Translations under genes and position numbers: made by a program
NCBI RefSeq assembly: GCF_037975245.1
Contig: NC_092580.1
Coordinates: 5,990,501-6,054,500 of the forward strand
Source of the DNA: Apostichopus japonicus
Lineage: Eukaryota > Echinodermata > Holothuroidea > Aspidochirotida > Stichopodidae
DNA: 64,000 nucleotides
Direction: 5' to 3'
The notes under the pieces: generated by a model
The model's input: the letters and a program-made list of their open reading frames with translations, nothing else
Told to the model about the DNA's origin: nothing
The model's database searches: none
In this document: positions 20,926 through 34,200 of the stretch, one piece after another
Layout of the letters: each line of letters opens with the position of its first letter
Numbering within the stretch: the first letter of the stretch is position 1

Positions 20926-23900
20926 TCACCAGATTTCTTTGTATTCGTTTGGTAGCTCTCCTTGTAAGTCCTGCAGTTCTCTCAATCCCTGTACAGACAC
21001 AGGACACAAAAATAGAAAAGATGACATGTATGGTGTATTACCATATGGTTCCCTCTAGATATCATCATGCGAACTATTAAAACTGTAAACTTAATTCTTC
21101 TGTATTTCCTGAATCATTGATATATAGGTGAGGAAAACTTAAATAATATGGATGCCCTCCTGTGCCCCTCCACCCCCCCCCCCCCAATCAGGTTGCCTTT
21201 TTATAGTATTTCAGTATTTCACAAATCTGTGGTAGACCTACTGTAGGTTGTAAATACAATTTTTTCCCAGCAAGCAAAATGCACCTACAAGAACTGAATG
21301 ATTTATTTTCAGTAAGTTGTTTCATTAATATTGGCAGGTCACAAAACCTCATCATTGATCTGAGAATACACGAAAACATGACTTATGAAACCGATGAGTC
21401 ATGTTTCAGATTCCAACAGATTGAAAAGTTAGTGACTGCAGTCACCTCCACATTGCTACTGCTTAACACTATGGTTCCTATGAAACTACCAGCTACAAGT
21501 CCCACTGTGTCCTACATAGTCTTTGAGAAGATAGCCTATATAAACCAACAAAATGTTCATACCTCGTACACAAGCTTGATGTGTGCCTTGATCTTTGCTG
21601 ATTCCTTTGTTAGTTGGTTAGTTTTGCTGCAAAAAAAGAAAAGAAGGTAAAACCTTTCTGTTATTATTTCTCACACAAAAGTCTGAACAACAAGCTTTAA
21701 TTTCTCCACTTAGTTACACTTGATACAAATATGGGCTAAAAAGAAAGAAGACAAAACTTAAGACAGCAACTGATATAATTCAAATGTGACATGCACAAAC
21801 TTGGGGATATATAGATGAAGCCATTTTAACTCCTTGCCAAAGACAAAGAATCTATGTTATGTGAATTTCTGTATAAATGTGTTACACCATGACTTGCAAA
21901 AACAGTACAATGACTCAAAAAGGTAAAGCTTGGTTCAGCTTCATAGCTATACATGATATTACAATCCAACTTGGTGAGTTCAAGAAACCTTTTTTTATTT
22001 TTATTGCTGTTGTGCGGCTGCTGGTAAAACCCTTGTTTGGAAGATCTAATGACACTGACAAGAGAACATCTCACATGTGGCAATCAATCTGCTACAAATT
22101 GTTTTCTTTCCATTTAAACATGCAGGCTGCCAGTGTTGGAGAATGACAATATATTGTAGACCATACATCAATTGTCAACATAAACAACATCTCTCCAGGT
22201 TTTCTGGTTTACTTATTTATATCACTACATCCAGCTAAAAGACAGACATGCAGAGTAGCTTAAGTTTGTTACACCAAGTTAAGGATTTGCTTTCAATGCA
22301 ATAAATTTTGCAATCTGAATCATAAAATTACTACCATAAATTATGCATCACTACGCAAGACCGTTGTCAAATGCCTTGCTGTGGTGTCTATATCATGAAC
22401 ATGAAAATATTGTAAAGCCTTACAAATTCACATTTGCTGATAAAATGTTTTTAAGTGACAGTATAATCTTTTCAAATCCTACCCAAGCTTCAAGCATTAC
22501 AGTGAAGGATTAAGATATCAAACCATGAATTACCTTCCCATAATAAAAACTAAAACTCAGTTACCACCAAGAAAAGAGAAAGAATTTTTTTTTTTTAAAT
22601 GCTGAAGAAAATTTTCAAAAATGTCACTGAATAATTGAAAACTTAATAGAAAAAATCTCATAAGAATGACACTGAATAATTGAAAAATACTTAATAGTGC
22701 TATGACATTTATACAGATAGGGAACTCTGTAAGATACCATATATCCTCTAGATATTGACGTCAATTTTTATCTTCTGATATTATTCATTGCGATCAAAGC
22801 TGGTAAATAAATTAACCATGTTTGAATACAAACTTTGCTGTAAGTTCTTCTTGTGCATCCTCCATCCAACAGATAGGATTGTCAACATGTATTAATAGAC
22901 ACGCACAGTATAGAATAATATGTATGTTAATAATATGTACAGTACTTGTAGTGACTTGGTTAAGCAGACCAAGACTCAGTGTCATTCCAGGAATTCCATT
23001 GGCAAGCCTATACAAATGAATTCTACATTGTTTGCCTTGCTATTATTACCCTTGATGAGTAACCATATGCCATTGTGCTTTGCTACATTCATATACTTAT
23101 AGTTGTTATGTGTAGTGGCTATATACATTGTCATCATCTTGTAAGGTCATAAATGCTAGCTGTGCTTAGAAGTAATTACTACTACTTAGTGAGGTTTTTA
23201 CTATCAACTACAATACATCAGTGCATTAACTTTTTGTATGGACTTTGCCTGCTTCCACTGATATCAAGTTCACATTCCATTAAGCCTTTACAAGGACACC
23301 TCTGAAATGTCAGATTAGCTAATATTCTAATTGGACACAGGCAACATCTGAAATATTGTAGATACTCCCAAACCAGACTTTATCTCACAAGTTTTGTCCT
23401 GTCAAATTATTGCACCAACAATCCTGATCACTGTAATGTTCTGGGCCGCGACCTGTACATTTGATAGGCCATCATACCGACCACAGGATCAGTCCAATGT
23501 TACATGGCTACACATTGATGCTATTTTGCAGGCCACTTAAATCAGTTCATACATGATACTATATACAGAATAATATATTGCGTCCCTAAAAGTTCTTTTA
23601 ATGGATGATACAATTGTTTAGGAACGATTATTGAACGATGAAGAACTACATATTTAGAAAATTTTATAGAGAAAGAAGATGATACAGCTTAAATGTCACA
23701 TAATGATCCAATGGAAAAACAACAATGCCAGTAGGATTGGTTTGCATCCTTTGGGCAACAGATGGATTTTCACACCAGGATTTATAGAGGAACAGAATAG
23801 AATAGGTAAGAGGTTAACATTCCTATCTCAGGGCTCGGGCATACTAGCAATTAGCTCATCAGATCTACAGTAAATGTCACACACACATAAACATGTTACT

Positions 23901-26282
23901 ACCACCAATTCACTTAGATGTCACTTCTATACATGTCACATAGTAAATTTTGAAAACAGAAATTTAGTATTTACTTGTCTACTTACTGTGTAAGGTGATC
24001 AACTTTCTTGTCAATGAACTTTAGAGCTTCCGAATGAGAAAACTCCACAAAGAATCCAAATCCAACACTGACAAATATCTTTGAGGCATCGGGTCTGGCA
24101 GAGAGGAGAACATTTTATTAGAGTAAACTGAATATGCTAGCTCAGATATTGCCCTGCTACTGCATCACCCCACCTCCCTTTTCTCCACCCATTGAAGAGA
24201 CACAGGAGGAACCACAAATTACTAAAAGATGTCTACTGAAAGACACTTATAAACGTTCCTCAAAATGAGAATGTGTTGCCCGATGTGGCATCCCTATAAG
24301 TTAAAGTCCCAGTTGGTGTTGGTCAAGGTAATGTGAGATCACCAGAGATGGAAATTAACTTAACCACATTGTACGTCTTTCTCAAAAACTGTACCTTCCA
24401 CAACTTCTTTGTTACATATGAATAAGTGACTTTGCCGCCTGGAGAGGTTAGCACACAATTTATTGTATATAATCCTGCCCGAGTGTTAACTCAAAAGATA
24501 TAATCTGTTGTACAGCCGGTTCCTCAGACCTGAATTTAAAGATCTTCAGTAATTACCATTTATTAGTGTTTTCTTTACCCAAAAACAAATGGTCATATCA
24601 AGTACCTGCTTACTTAAATGTCTGCAGTTTTGTGTTACTGTAACTTATGTTTGAATTGCAAAGCTGGTTTAAATTTCTAACTTTGAGAATAATATCTGAA
24701 TGACTATCCTTGATAACAAAGGATGAAAACAGAATCCGTATGTGTGAGCCGTCGCCCAACACAAAAAATTCATCTCTGAATCGACTCTTTCAAAGAATCA
24801 GCAAAGGTCTAAAACAACATTGAGATCCTCCCCCACCCCTATACAGATCCCACAATATGTTATTATACAAACACTTACACATTAGCTTGTACATAAAAGT
24901 TACAGCCCAGGTCGACCTTAGTCTTGATTCCACTCTCTGATGTTGCACTTTCCTTAGAAAGACAAGATACAGAAAAAGTTTAAGTTGATCAATAATTGTT
25001 GAGTAGTGGAAATGAAAGAAAGAAACATGATTATAACAACAGGATGATCTATGAAGTCTACACAAAATATTGATTGTGTGGACCATAAAATGACAAGCTA
25101 CTTTTCAACATACATGCCAAAAGATAATCCAGTCAAATATGGGTCATTCTGTGTCAAATCACGGATGGCTGTTGCTGGACCCTCTCCAAAATTACCATCC
25201 TTCTTACATGATTGGAACACCATGAAAGAAGCATACTGGAATTTCAGTTGTATTACTGCAAAATTATCTGATTTATGACCGTTTGAAATTTTGCAATTTG
25301 CCAGCCAATTTGCCTTATGGTGCTCTAATCATGTAAGGAGGGTAGTAAGTTTCTCCAAAATCTGGTGATTTGACATGGAATACCCGTAAACTAAGGTCCC
25401 TTTGAAGTAATGTGAATGTATGGTAAATACTCCTTTAGGTTTTCAAGTAGATTCTTTGACCCTTTGGTGTCTTCCAACACCTATCCTGAAAGTTTACAAA
25501 TAAGAATTGAAGGAACTACACTGAGCAGATCCATAAACAAGAATTAATTACTGTACCTTCAGTTTTTCTATGACAGTCTTCAGTTGCAAGTACTCCGCTA
25601 TCTGTGAGTAAATTTTATCTCGAGCTTGCAATGTGGTCCTGGTAAAGCAGACAGAGAACAACAATTATTATAAAATGATATGCCAGACTGAATATGTAGA
25701 ATTGGCCAAAGTCTGTGCCACACTTATTCTATTTTAATACCCTGAATGTACTAAAAGTCTGTCAGTCTGAAATATTTCAAGTAATTCCCAGAAAAATGCT
25801 TCACACATATCAGTACATTTCATACATAGGCTAGGCCTACACAAAGTATGACAAGATAGGACGTACGACTATTAATAGTATTAGGAATAGATTTCAATAT
25901 TTAGATGTGCAAGAAACAAAATATTGGATGTTAAAATTAAACATATCTCACTCTCAGGCCTAGGTGGGATACCAGTGGCTATGCCTAGGCCAACAGTAAT
26001 ATCCTCATCAGTCTCCAGACCTAGGCAGTATGCTCAGTTGTCAACTACTACTACTAACTAGCCTAGGTTATGATAACCCTTACTCCTTAGGCCTTACGTC
26101 AGCAGTAATTAATGCATGCTCAATCACAATCACATCAATTTAATAGTTAAGCTTTGTCAATGATTGATATATCTCGAATTATCTCATAACATTAATACTG
26201 ACTCCAAGTCCTTTCTCAAGACCTCATTGACAAACTTCTCGTACTGATGAACTTTTTTTGGAATATTTTCGGTATTAGACAT
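20926..26282 (-). CDS. UXT: UXT, alpha-class prefoldin-like protein (6 exons)
   Basis: Minus-strand coding exons: 26282-26203, 25638-25557, 24952-24879, 24094-23987, 21626-21563, 20988-20926 (TGA 20928-20926). Every junction has GT and AG and keeps frame, giving 156 residues against 157 in human UXT. Diagnostic stretches: VHQYEKFVNEVLRKDLE (11-27), ARDKIYSQIAEYLQLK, KVDLGCNFYVQANVPDASK, VGFGFFVEFSHSEALKFID, LTKESAKIKAHIK and the last-exon GLRELQDLQGELPNEYKEIW. The layout is prefoldin-like: N-terminal helix (about 10-60), central beta strands (65-98), C-terminal helix (100-150). Known UXT proteins belong to the URI/R2TP prefoldin-like complex and act in the nucleus and cytosol. Exon 1 uses donor gtcagt, the only one that keeps frame. 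The last coding exon continues into the complete MMACHC ORF; reading through the UXT stop reaches another stop after seven codons, so no fusion protein is possible. Confidence 0.95.
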
Positions 26283-26654
26283 CCCTATATCATTCAACCA
26301 CCTATTCTAAACGTTTCGCATAACTACAATATTCGTGCAATAGGAGCCGCATGTGAGGGAGCACAAAAGCAGTACGAATACGAAGGATTGGTAAATACAG
26401 AAATTAAATGTATGTGTGTATGTATGTATTTCAGATCCTCCTGCAAGCAGGAACTCGCGAAGAAGCCATCATTGGCTTATCAACCGATTTTGACCGAAGT
26501 CAGTCTCTTAGATTCATATTTAATGTCCATGATTATGAATTGTTAATTGTCAACAATATGTAACTGGACAACATACATTAATCTTGGAATTACTCGAACT
26601 CGGGACCTTATGATTGAAAGGCACCGGCGCAACCATGTGCAACCATATCTCAAT
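26283..26654. other. Upstream flank of UXT, probable promoter region
   Basis: No coding exon is seen. The UXT start ATG is at 26282-26280, and the transposable element at 26663 lies only about 0.4 kb upstream. I cannot pick a transcription start; no convincing TATA box is placed. Confidence 0.3.
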
Positions 26655-26662
26655 AATATAAC

Positions 26663-27034
26663 CAGTGGCGTAGGAAGGTACTTTTGAGTGGGGGGGGGGC
26701 TGAAGACTGATGGCCGGCCTGGGGGAGGGGTCTAAGGGGAGGGGGTGTCCCCCTCTCCTTTGGAATTTTTTTGGCATTTCCAGGTGGCCTCAGATGCAAT
26801 TTGGTGCAATGTAGCACACTTCAACACCCACTCCATTTTGTAAATAATTTTGCATTTTCACCTGGCCTTAGATGCAATTTGGTGCTCCAAATGAGATTCT
26901 TTTCTCATTTGGAAATGAAAAAGGGGTTTTCTGACTTGCGAAGCGGGGGGGGGGGGCCGAATGATACTTCCGCCCCTCAATATTTTTCACTGGGGGGGCT
27001 GGCGCCCCCCAGCCCCCCAGTTCCTACGCCCTTG
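26663..27034 (+). mobile_element. hAT-like non-autonomous element (MITE), family 1, copy 1
   Basis: 372 bp with imperfect terminal inverted repeats, CAGTGGCGTAGGAAGG at the left and, read inward, CAAGGGCGTAGGAACT at the right. It is flanked by an exact 8-bp target-site duplication, aatataac (26655-26662 and 27035-27042). The interior has long G runs near both ends and a middle containing gatgcaatttggtgc. An 8-bp duplication with CAGNGGCG-type ends is typical of hAT transposons; no transposase is encoded. Confidence 0.88.
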
Positions 27035-28263
27035 AATATAACACACAGAACAAGTAAAAAGAATTAAGTCAGGGCCTCCATACCTTTCTTTAACTTGAAC
27101 AATTGTTGAAGGGATATTCCAACCAAAAATTTGAACGTGATATATTGTAGAGTAAGTCAAGCATGTCGCCAGGATTTCATCTAAGGGGTGGGCGGATTCA
27201 ATATATTGGGCTGTCAACGAGGACGCTTTGTGCTATACCTGCTTGGGGTCCATGGGAGCGTCATAGGGCCCTTAAGGAAGTTATACGATATCGTGGATTT
27301 TAGAGGCTTCAATGCTTCAAATCGGCCGAATATTGATTCGTTGGGTAGGATAATAACTCGATCACTCAAACTAGAAACTAATTCTATGGTGACCTATAGT
27401 CAAACCTGTGGTACTCAGTGTGACTGTAGCCAGTAATACAAAACAAACAATAAGATGCTGCCACGGTGTTATACCAGTTTGAAGTTTACAGCTAACAGCA
27501 GGGTTTCCAGTGTCTCTGTAACACAAGCGGTCATATTAGTTAAAGAATTTACCGGCAAATCGAGTGAATAAAGGCCAAAAACTTTTTTTTCGAATACTGC
27601 CCCTGTATATGTAGCCTATAATTTGTACCTTGCATCCCTTTTTCGATAGGGTGAGTCTATGGAGGCTGTCGACGTAGATAGCCTGCTTTCAGGCAGGTGT
27701 GGGGATCAAGGCTTAGGATATCCAGATATGCCTATGAATTTTTTTCTTTCATAAATGGGAATAAGATATTCCAATTTTTACACTTCTGAAACTTTATGTG
27801 AGATCTTGTGCTCCAAATTCTCCCGCTCATGATCCCCCTTTCTATCTCTCGTTTCTCTCTCTTTTTTCTCTCATTTGTGGAACGGGGCGGTCGGGGGGGG
27901 GGGGGGGCGGCGACCGCCACACTCCCTGGCTACGCGCTTGGAGAGAAAGTCACTATCATCTTAGCTGATAACCATGTGTGCTCTGTACTCATACTGTTGA
28001 CAGTACACGTTCACACTTTGTCTACAATGAAAGCCTATGTATTTCTTTATGATTGGATGATTAATTTTTCCAGTAAATTTTGTTATTTGCCTCTTCAAAT
28101 TTAGAATTCGATAAACTTATAAATCAAAATGGTATAGCGATGGGATTTTGACAATTTGGTTCAGTTTTTCGTCATTTCAATTTTTTGGGTCTAAAGTTCT
28201 CATTTTGGTCTAGACTATTCTTTCAACGTACGTTATCTCATTGTCTATGATTTACTAGAATTA

Positions 28264-28265
<2 letters not shown>

Positions 28266-28301
<36 letters not shown>
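28266..28301. repeat. (TA)n microsatellite
   Basis: Uninterrupted alternating TA over about 36 bp, in gene-free DNA. Confidence 0.95.
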
Positions 28302-28304
<3 letters not shown>

Positions 28305-28434
28305 ACATAATATACTTAACTAAAATACCATCATAATGCTACTCGGAGTTTCACGGGTACGGCTCGCGATTATGTGATATTCCCGCTCTGCCTTGGCATA
28401 GAGCACTCTTTGTGAATATTGGCCACCATTATAT

Positions 28435-28545
<111 letters not shown>

Positions 28546-29898
28546 TATATGAGGCTCAGTTTCATCGACTTAGGCTTCATTCATTCAGCCACTACAAAAC
28601 TGTCTGTCCAGCGCAATTGTCCATCGGTTTTATGACATTAGTCGGCTTAAACCTGTATATTCGTTGAAAACAATATTTTGTTTAGGCCTGTTCTAACGAC
28701 CAATCAGTCTGTCAGAGTTCACACGTGCGATGTTGAAATTACGTATAATAGCCCCTATATCATTCTGCAGCTTCGGCCACTTCGGACGGTCGATATAACG
28801 ATGGTGTAAAGTTAGAAACATACCTACGATATAACAAGCATGATAGCAGATTATCTCGTTGGGTAGCGTGTGTGGCGAAGGTAGGGAATGGGGGCCTCGT
28901 ACCGGTGACAGAAAACAAATGATAAGATAGCAGCCTATTTACATTGAGACGCAATTCGCTGGTCTTCATTTGAGAATTCCCGTCAATTACGATTTACGTC
29001 AACCGAGAACTGGTTTAACTGAGCCTTTACATGCACGTTGCAATTTTCGTCCAATATATTTCCCCACCAAAGTTTTTTTTTTTTGGGGGGGGAGGCATTT
29101 GACTGGGGATCCCGCCACCTGCCCCCACCCCCAGTGGTTACGCCACTGTTTGTCGCACATTAGTGTATAACAGTAACACTCATGATTTGAAGAAACTGTT
29201 CATAGGCCGATGTAAAAGAAATCGATATAATGTCGAATTATACGCTCCAATGAGATTGCGAGAAACTGACATATAATATGCCAATTCGTCACGCATGTCG
29301 ATTTTTCGTACTTACGACGATTTTGTCCAATGAGAGTACGAGAAACTGACGTATGTCAATTAATTCGACATATGCCGCTTTCAGGACTTCTGGCAGCCTA
29401 GGCACACCATATACGACCGTACGGCTACGAACCATTGTCCACGGTTGCTATGGGGTTAAACAATACTAGTCGCAATCACTTGACATATAAGGAATGTCAC
29501 TGTATGACACGGAATGTCACTGTATGACACGGTAAGTGCACCTGATTTTTTAAACGATATTTGGTATACAAAGGTAGCAGTTGGTCAATGCGATGAATTC
29601 CGCTTCGTTAGATTGATATCTTAGACGACGGTACTAATATAGCCTAGCCTATCAATAACATACCCTAGCCTATCAGTAACATACGTAGCTTTAGACCTAT
29701 AACGTTGCCCTAGCACAGGCCTAGTAGTAGTGTAGTGTATACTAAAGACAAGATATGTAACTTGTAGCCTATTACCTAAAATTAATCTACTTTTGCTGGC
29801 ATGTATTTACATGTACATATGTATTAATTACGTCAGATATATAACTCATTTCACCATTCTTTGTATGTTGTAAAATTTGTCAGTTCCAATTACATGCA

Positions 29899-30786
29899 AT
29901 AAAGGGCATACTTGGACCTTTGTTATTTATTTTATATATAAACGATCTTCCATTATGTTCTAAGAAATTATCTTTTTCTCTTTTTGCCGATGACACCAGT
30001 ATTCTTTACAAGACAAATAAACCACATTCCTCTATCTCCTTAATCAATCATGACTCACGCACGTTTCTGACTGGTTTAAGTCAAACAAATTGTCCCTTAA
30101 TGTTAAAAAGACAAACTTCATGTTACTTTATCAACTTCACAACAAGTTTAAAAATCTTAAAATATGCATTGATGACACCTTTGTTACACAGACTCATTCT
30201 GTCAAATTCCTTGGACTTAATCTTGACCCTCAACTTAACTGGAAACTTCATATTAATTCAGTATGCAACAAAACGGCAAAAATGATAGGAGTCCTTTATA
30301 AAATAAGTCATTTTGTACCAAAGAATGTTCTCATTACACTTTATCATTCTCTTATCTACTCACACCTATCTTATTGTAACATTGTATGGGGTAATACTCA
30401 TTCCACTTACCTTAATCGCTTGTTTCTTCTTCAGAAAAAAGCTATTCGTATTGTATCACACTGTCAGACTATAGAGCTCACACTTCGCACCTCTTTAAAG
30501 ATTTAAAGATCCTCACCTTGTCTGACATTCGTAGCTTTCAACTAGGTATTTTCATGTATAAAGTTAACAATAACCTTCTGCCCTCCCTGCTATGCAGACA
30601 CTTTAGCTTACACTCAGACATCCATGACCATTTTACAAGACACTCGAGTAATTTACATTTGTATAGTATCCGCTCTAACATTCAAAAAAATCTTTCAGTT
30701 TCTCAGGTACCCAATTATGGAATTATCTGGATAACACGGTTAAAAATTTCCCATCACTTGCAATCTTTTCTAAAAATCTGAAGCAT
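29899..30786 (+). pseudogene. Reverse transcriptase fragment, frameshifted
   Basis: Frame 1 has LGPLLFILYINDLP and the catalytic SLFADDTSIL (near 29985). Around 30060 the homology moves frame to WFKSNKLSLNVKKTN and continues through FLGLNLDPQLNWKLHIN and LIYSHLSYCNIVWGNTHSTY to about 30465. It shifts again to AHTSHLFKDLKILTLSDI near 30480, and once more near 30705 to QLWNYLDNTVKNFPSLAIF, ending at TAA 30784-30786. At least three frameshifts and a missing N-terminal part make it inactive. Confidence 0.85.
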
Positions 30787-31135
30787 TAACATTTATCCAA
30801 TTACTGAACAGTTTAAGATGGCTAAGGTAATACATATTTTTTGTTTTTTGTTTTTGTCATTACGTATATGATAATTCTTTAAATTGTATATTGTTATCTT
30901 ATGTAACGTAAGTACAGTTACATGGTGTATTTGTGTGTGCAACCTTTGTTTTATTGCATGCATAAGTTCATTTTTTTTTTTTTTCTTATTGTCTTTGTAC
31001 GGGGGGTCTGCTTCGTAAGAGCCTCGGCTTTCTCAGACCTCCTCCACTTGTCACATACATTTTCTTCTATTATTGTGTAATATATTTTGAATGTGGAAAC
31101 AAACAAATGAATGCAAAAATGAAATAAATTATTTT
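29899..31135 (+). mobile_element. 5'-truncated non-LTR retrotransposon, jockey/CR1-like
   Basis: The block begins within the reverse transcriptase (remnant GILGPLLFILYINDLP) and continues through the 3' part of the coding region to about 30786. About 350 bp of AT- and T-rich 3' sequence follows, ending in a gaaataaatt-type tail next to a TA/TG microsatellite. Severe 5' truncation and a simple-sequence 3' end are usual for target-primed insertions. Clade placement by eye is tentative. Confidence 0.75.
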
Positions 31136-31136
31136 G

Positions 31137-31180
<44 letters not shown>

Positions 31181-31202
31181 ATGTATATGTATATATATAT
31201 AT
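31136..31202. repeat. (TA)n(TG)n microsatellite at the retrotransposon 3' end
   Basis: TA run, then a TG run of about 16 bp, then TA again. It directly abuts the 3' end of the retrotransposon and may have grown from its tail. Confidence 0.85.
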
Positions 31203-34200
31203 CCTGCAAAATCAGTAGGAAAAGAGATATCCCTGTACTCTGAAAGGTTGTCACCTTATAGTGAAACGGATTAAAATCATTAAACATTACATTAATCCTA
31301 ATTTCATCTCTATCTAGATACACTCAGTAAGAATGTAATATGAACGTTACAAAAATTGCAAATGACTGACATTTAGTCTTACTATGTAATGTCGTGCCTC
31401 CGCCTGCGCCTTCCCCACGCCTCCCCTTCCCGTTCCCTACCCTGTTCCGTCCCCTTCTTCTTCCCCTGCCCCATTAGTTTTTACACAATATATGTAGACA
31501 TATGCACATGAAGGTAAATTCGTACTTAAGGAGTTCTCAAGGCGTCAAGTATTATAGTGACAGTAGTGCGACAAAACTAAAGATGAATTTTGTGATAACT
31601 TGCGATATGTAGTGACGATGTGAACATCACGTGACAACCGTGTAAATTTTTAAAGTGACGTTCACACTGATTTTATTATTTTAACTTATATTTAACTTAG
31701 TCGCTCTTAGTCGCTCTTGACGAACTTAGACGCTCTTGTCGCTCTTGACGAAGATACATCGACATAAGATCAACACAAGGATAAATATAACGAACTGTGG
31801 ATGGAAATAGCACAAAAAAATTTCAGTTTGCCTACAAAGACGATATACATATGCATTAAAGAATATTTGATTTGATAATTGCGTGGATGGAGCATATTTT
31901 ACGTCTTTAAATCGTAAATATTATTAAAAGGATAAAAACCACCTATTCGAGTGCTATTTTTCGGTCTGGCAAAGCTAAGGATTACTCTTTGTCGTCAATC
32001 TGTGAATATACGTTTCCTGTACTCTCATTGCTTAGGTTAATGTCTATATAAATGCTGTCACTGTGATGCCTTTTAAAGCTTCTTAACTCAGTGAGTTCAT
32101 TTTAAGCAGTTTTTCAAAGTTATTGGATTCTAAAGATCCAATCACAATAATAGTTCAACTATATAGTTAAATTTCTATCGAAAGATTTTACTATAGACAA
32201 AAGTGCAATTGCCCTTCCATATAGCTCTTACGTAAATAATCATGTGCACGCCACTGTGAAGTTATACCATCAAAGATTCAATCAGACGAAGATATCTTGC
32301 GTTTGGGTAAAGTTAGGGTTAAGAATGATAGAGCAACGGCATAGGAAGTTATCAAAAAGTTAGGGGACAGAAAACCGGTCGGATTTTAGGGGTATTTCTA
32401 ACTTTGATCTAAGTACGACGATTTTCTCACAATTTCGTCTTCGTTTTCGGAAAAGTGACTTATGGTATCGAATTTTAATTCACAAAATTACGACTCGACT
32501 TTTGGGCTTTTCACGTCAAACAGTTCGATTTGATATCTTCTGATTTCGACTATTTTCTCGAAATTTGGCCTTTATACCAAAAGACAAGTTTTGTGCCATA
32601 TTTCGACCATTGATATAAAAATATCATTTTTTTCAAATTGACTAAAACTTCTGTTTTTTTTTCTGGAAGTGGTTCCATATAAATAGTGAAAAGTAGGAAT
32701 AAGTCGAACTTTGAGACTTTATATCGAAATTTTGACTGTTTTATCTGACAATGTTGGGTATTTTTCAAGATTACCTGTACAACTTTCCATCAGTGTGTGT
32801 GTGTGTTTGTTGGGGGGGGGGGGGGGGGCTGAACATTTGAAAACCACATGGATAAGTACTTGTATAATATATGAAAGATTGATTTCCTTTTATAGGAATT
32901 ATACAATTGAACTTGATTAAAACAAAACATAAAATTTGGAGTTTGGTTCGATGGGTCATTATTCATTATGCGCAATGGCAAATCCCCAAAAACCACATCA
33001 ATGAATGTCAGTATTCTATAGGAAACACTAACTTAAGCTGAGAGTTGAGTCAAATATCGTTTCTGTCCACGGTCCGCATCGGTATAAGTCGATGGTAGTT
33101 TGGAGTATGTTTCCTTGGTATTATCATTCCATTTATCAACATAATTTGTAACGAACCTGCATTAACGCATTATTTCATCGAATACTTACATTGCAAAGCA
33201 TTAAGGTATTTGGTTAAATCAGTGAACTTTGTGTCTCCGCAACTGAGAAATGTCGTAGTTGCCATGTGAACAAGTTCGAAAACAGTCTTTGTTTATATTA
33301 TTGACATTAATCGCAAGATTGAAAATTAATTAATTAAGTTCGAACACATGAGCGCGTAAAGCTGATTCATACGTGTTGGCAAACCACGTAACAATGGAAG
33401 CAGTGTAATTTATTAATAAATTCTTTTTAACAATTGTTAAAATGATATGTTACACGGAACAGACGGAAGTTCCCATCATAGCATTTCTGGGTCATTCTCA
33501 GTGATGTTTTCTAGCTCTGGATTGAAATGCTCACAATATGAAATAGAACCGGTGTTTCAAAATATTGTATCATGTGACCCATTCGTATATATTTTGAGCC
33601 TTAATACAAATCGTGCTGATACCGATACATCTTAAGCTGCTGCGGTCACATTCTTTCCTGTACCTTGGTCGTTAATACTAATAGCATACTGATAAAGGCC
33701 CGTAGCGAGAGTTCGTTTCATCTTGTGGGAGCGTTGTGGGTCAATTGGTTATAGGCAATGGACTGGCGATATGAGGATTGCAGGTTCGAGTCCTGGCCAG
33801 ATCCTTACGTTGTGCCCTTGGGCAATTGGGCACTTAATCTACATTGCCTCTCTTCACCCAAGTGTATGAATGGGGACTTGCGAGGTAACTTTTAAATGTA
33901 GTTGCGTGCACCGGTTTGTGGCTGCACCCTATGGAAAGTCCCCCGGGGGACACTTAGATGTGGTGCGCTGCATGTAGTAACCCATGAGCGATTGTTTTAA
34001 CTGTGCACACTTTGTTGAGTGGGTGTGACAAGTTACTAATGACTAACGTGCGAGAAGGCATTTTCTTTGAACAAGACTGTAAACCTTCAACTTCAAGTAC
34101 AGCATCGTGTTATATTGTCCACAGGACATCCCATATACATGACCCTACGACGATTATGCAAATAGAGGAATTTGTCCTTACACCTAATGACTGCTTTGTT

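Noticed and set aside
26550-27067. Proline/glycine-rich frames (also at 43808-44273, 44638-45080, 46156-46477, 47061-47427)
   Set aside because: They come from the G and C runs of the hAT-like elements and repeat with each copy; not host proteins.
32395-32720. Diverged repetition of ttcgac/ttttctc words
   Set aside because: Periodicity is too weak to call a tandem repeat by eye.
33729-33802. A functional tRNA gene
   Set aside because: A and B boxes are present but no cloverleaf closes, and the unit continues into a SINE body.
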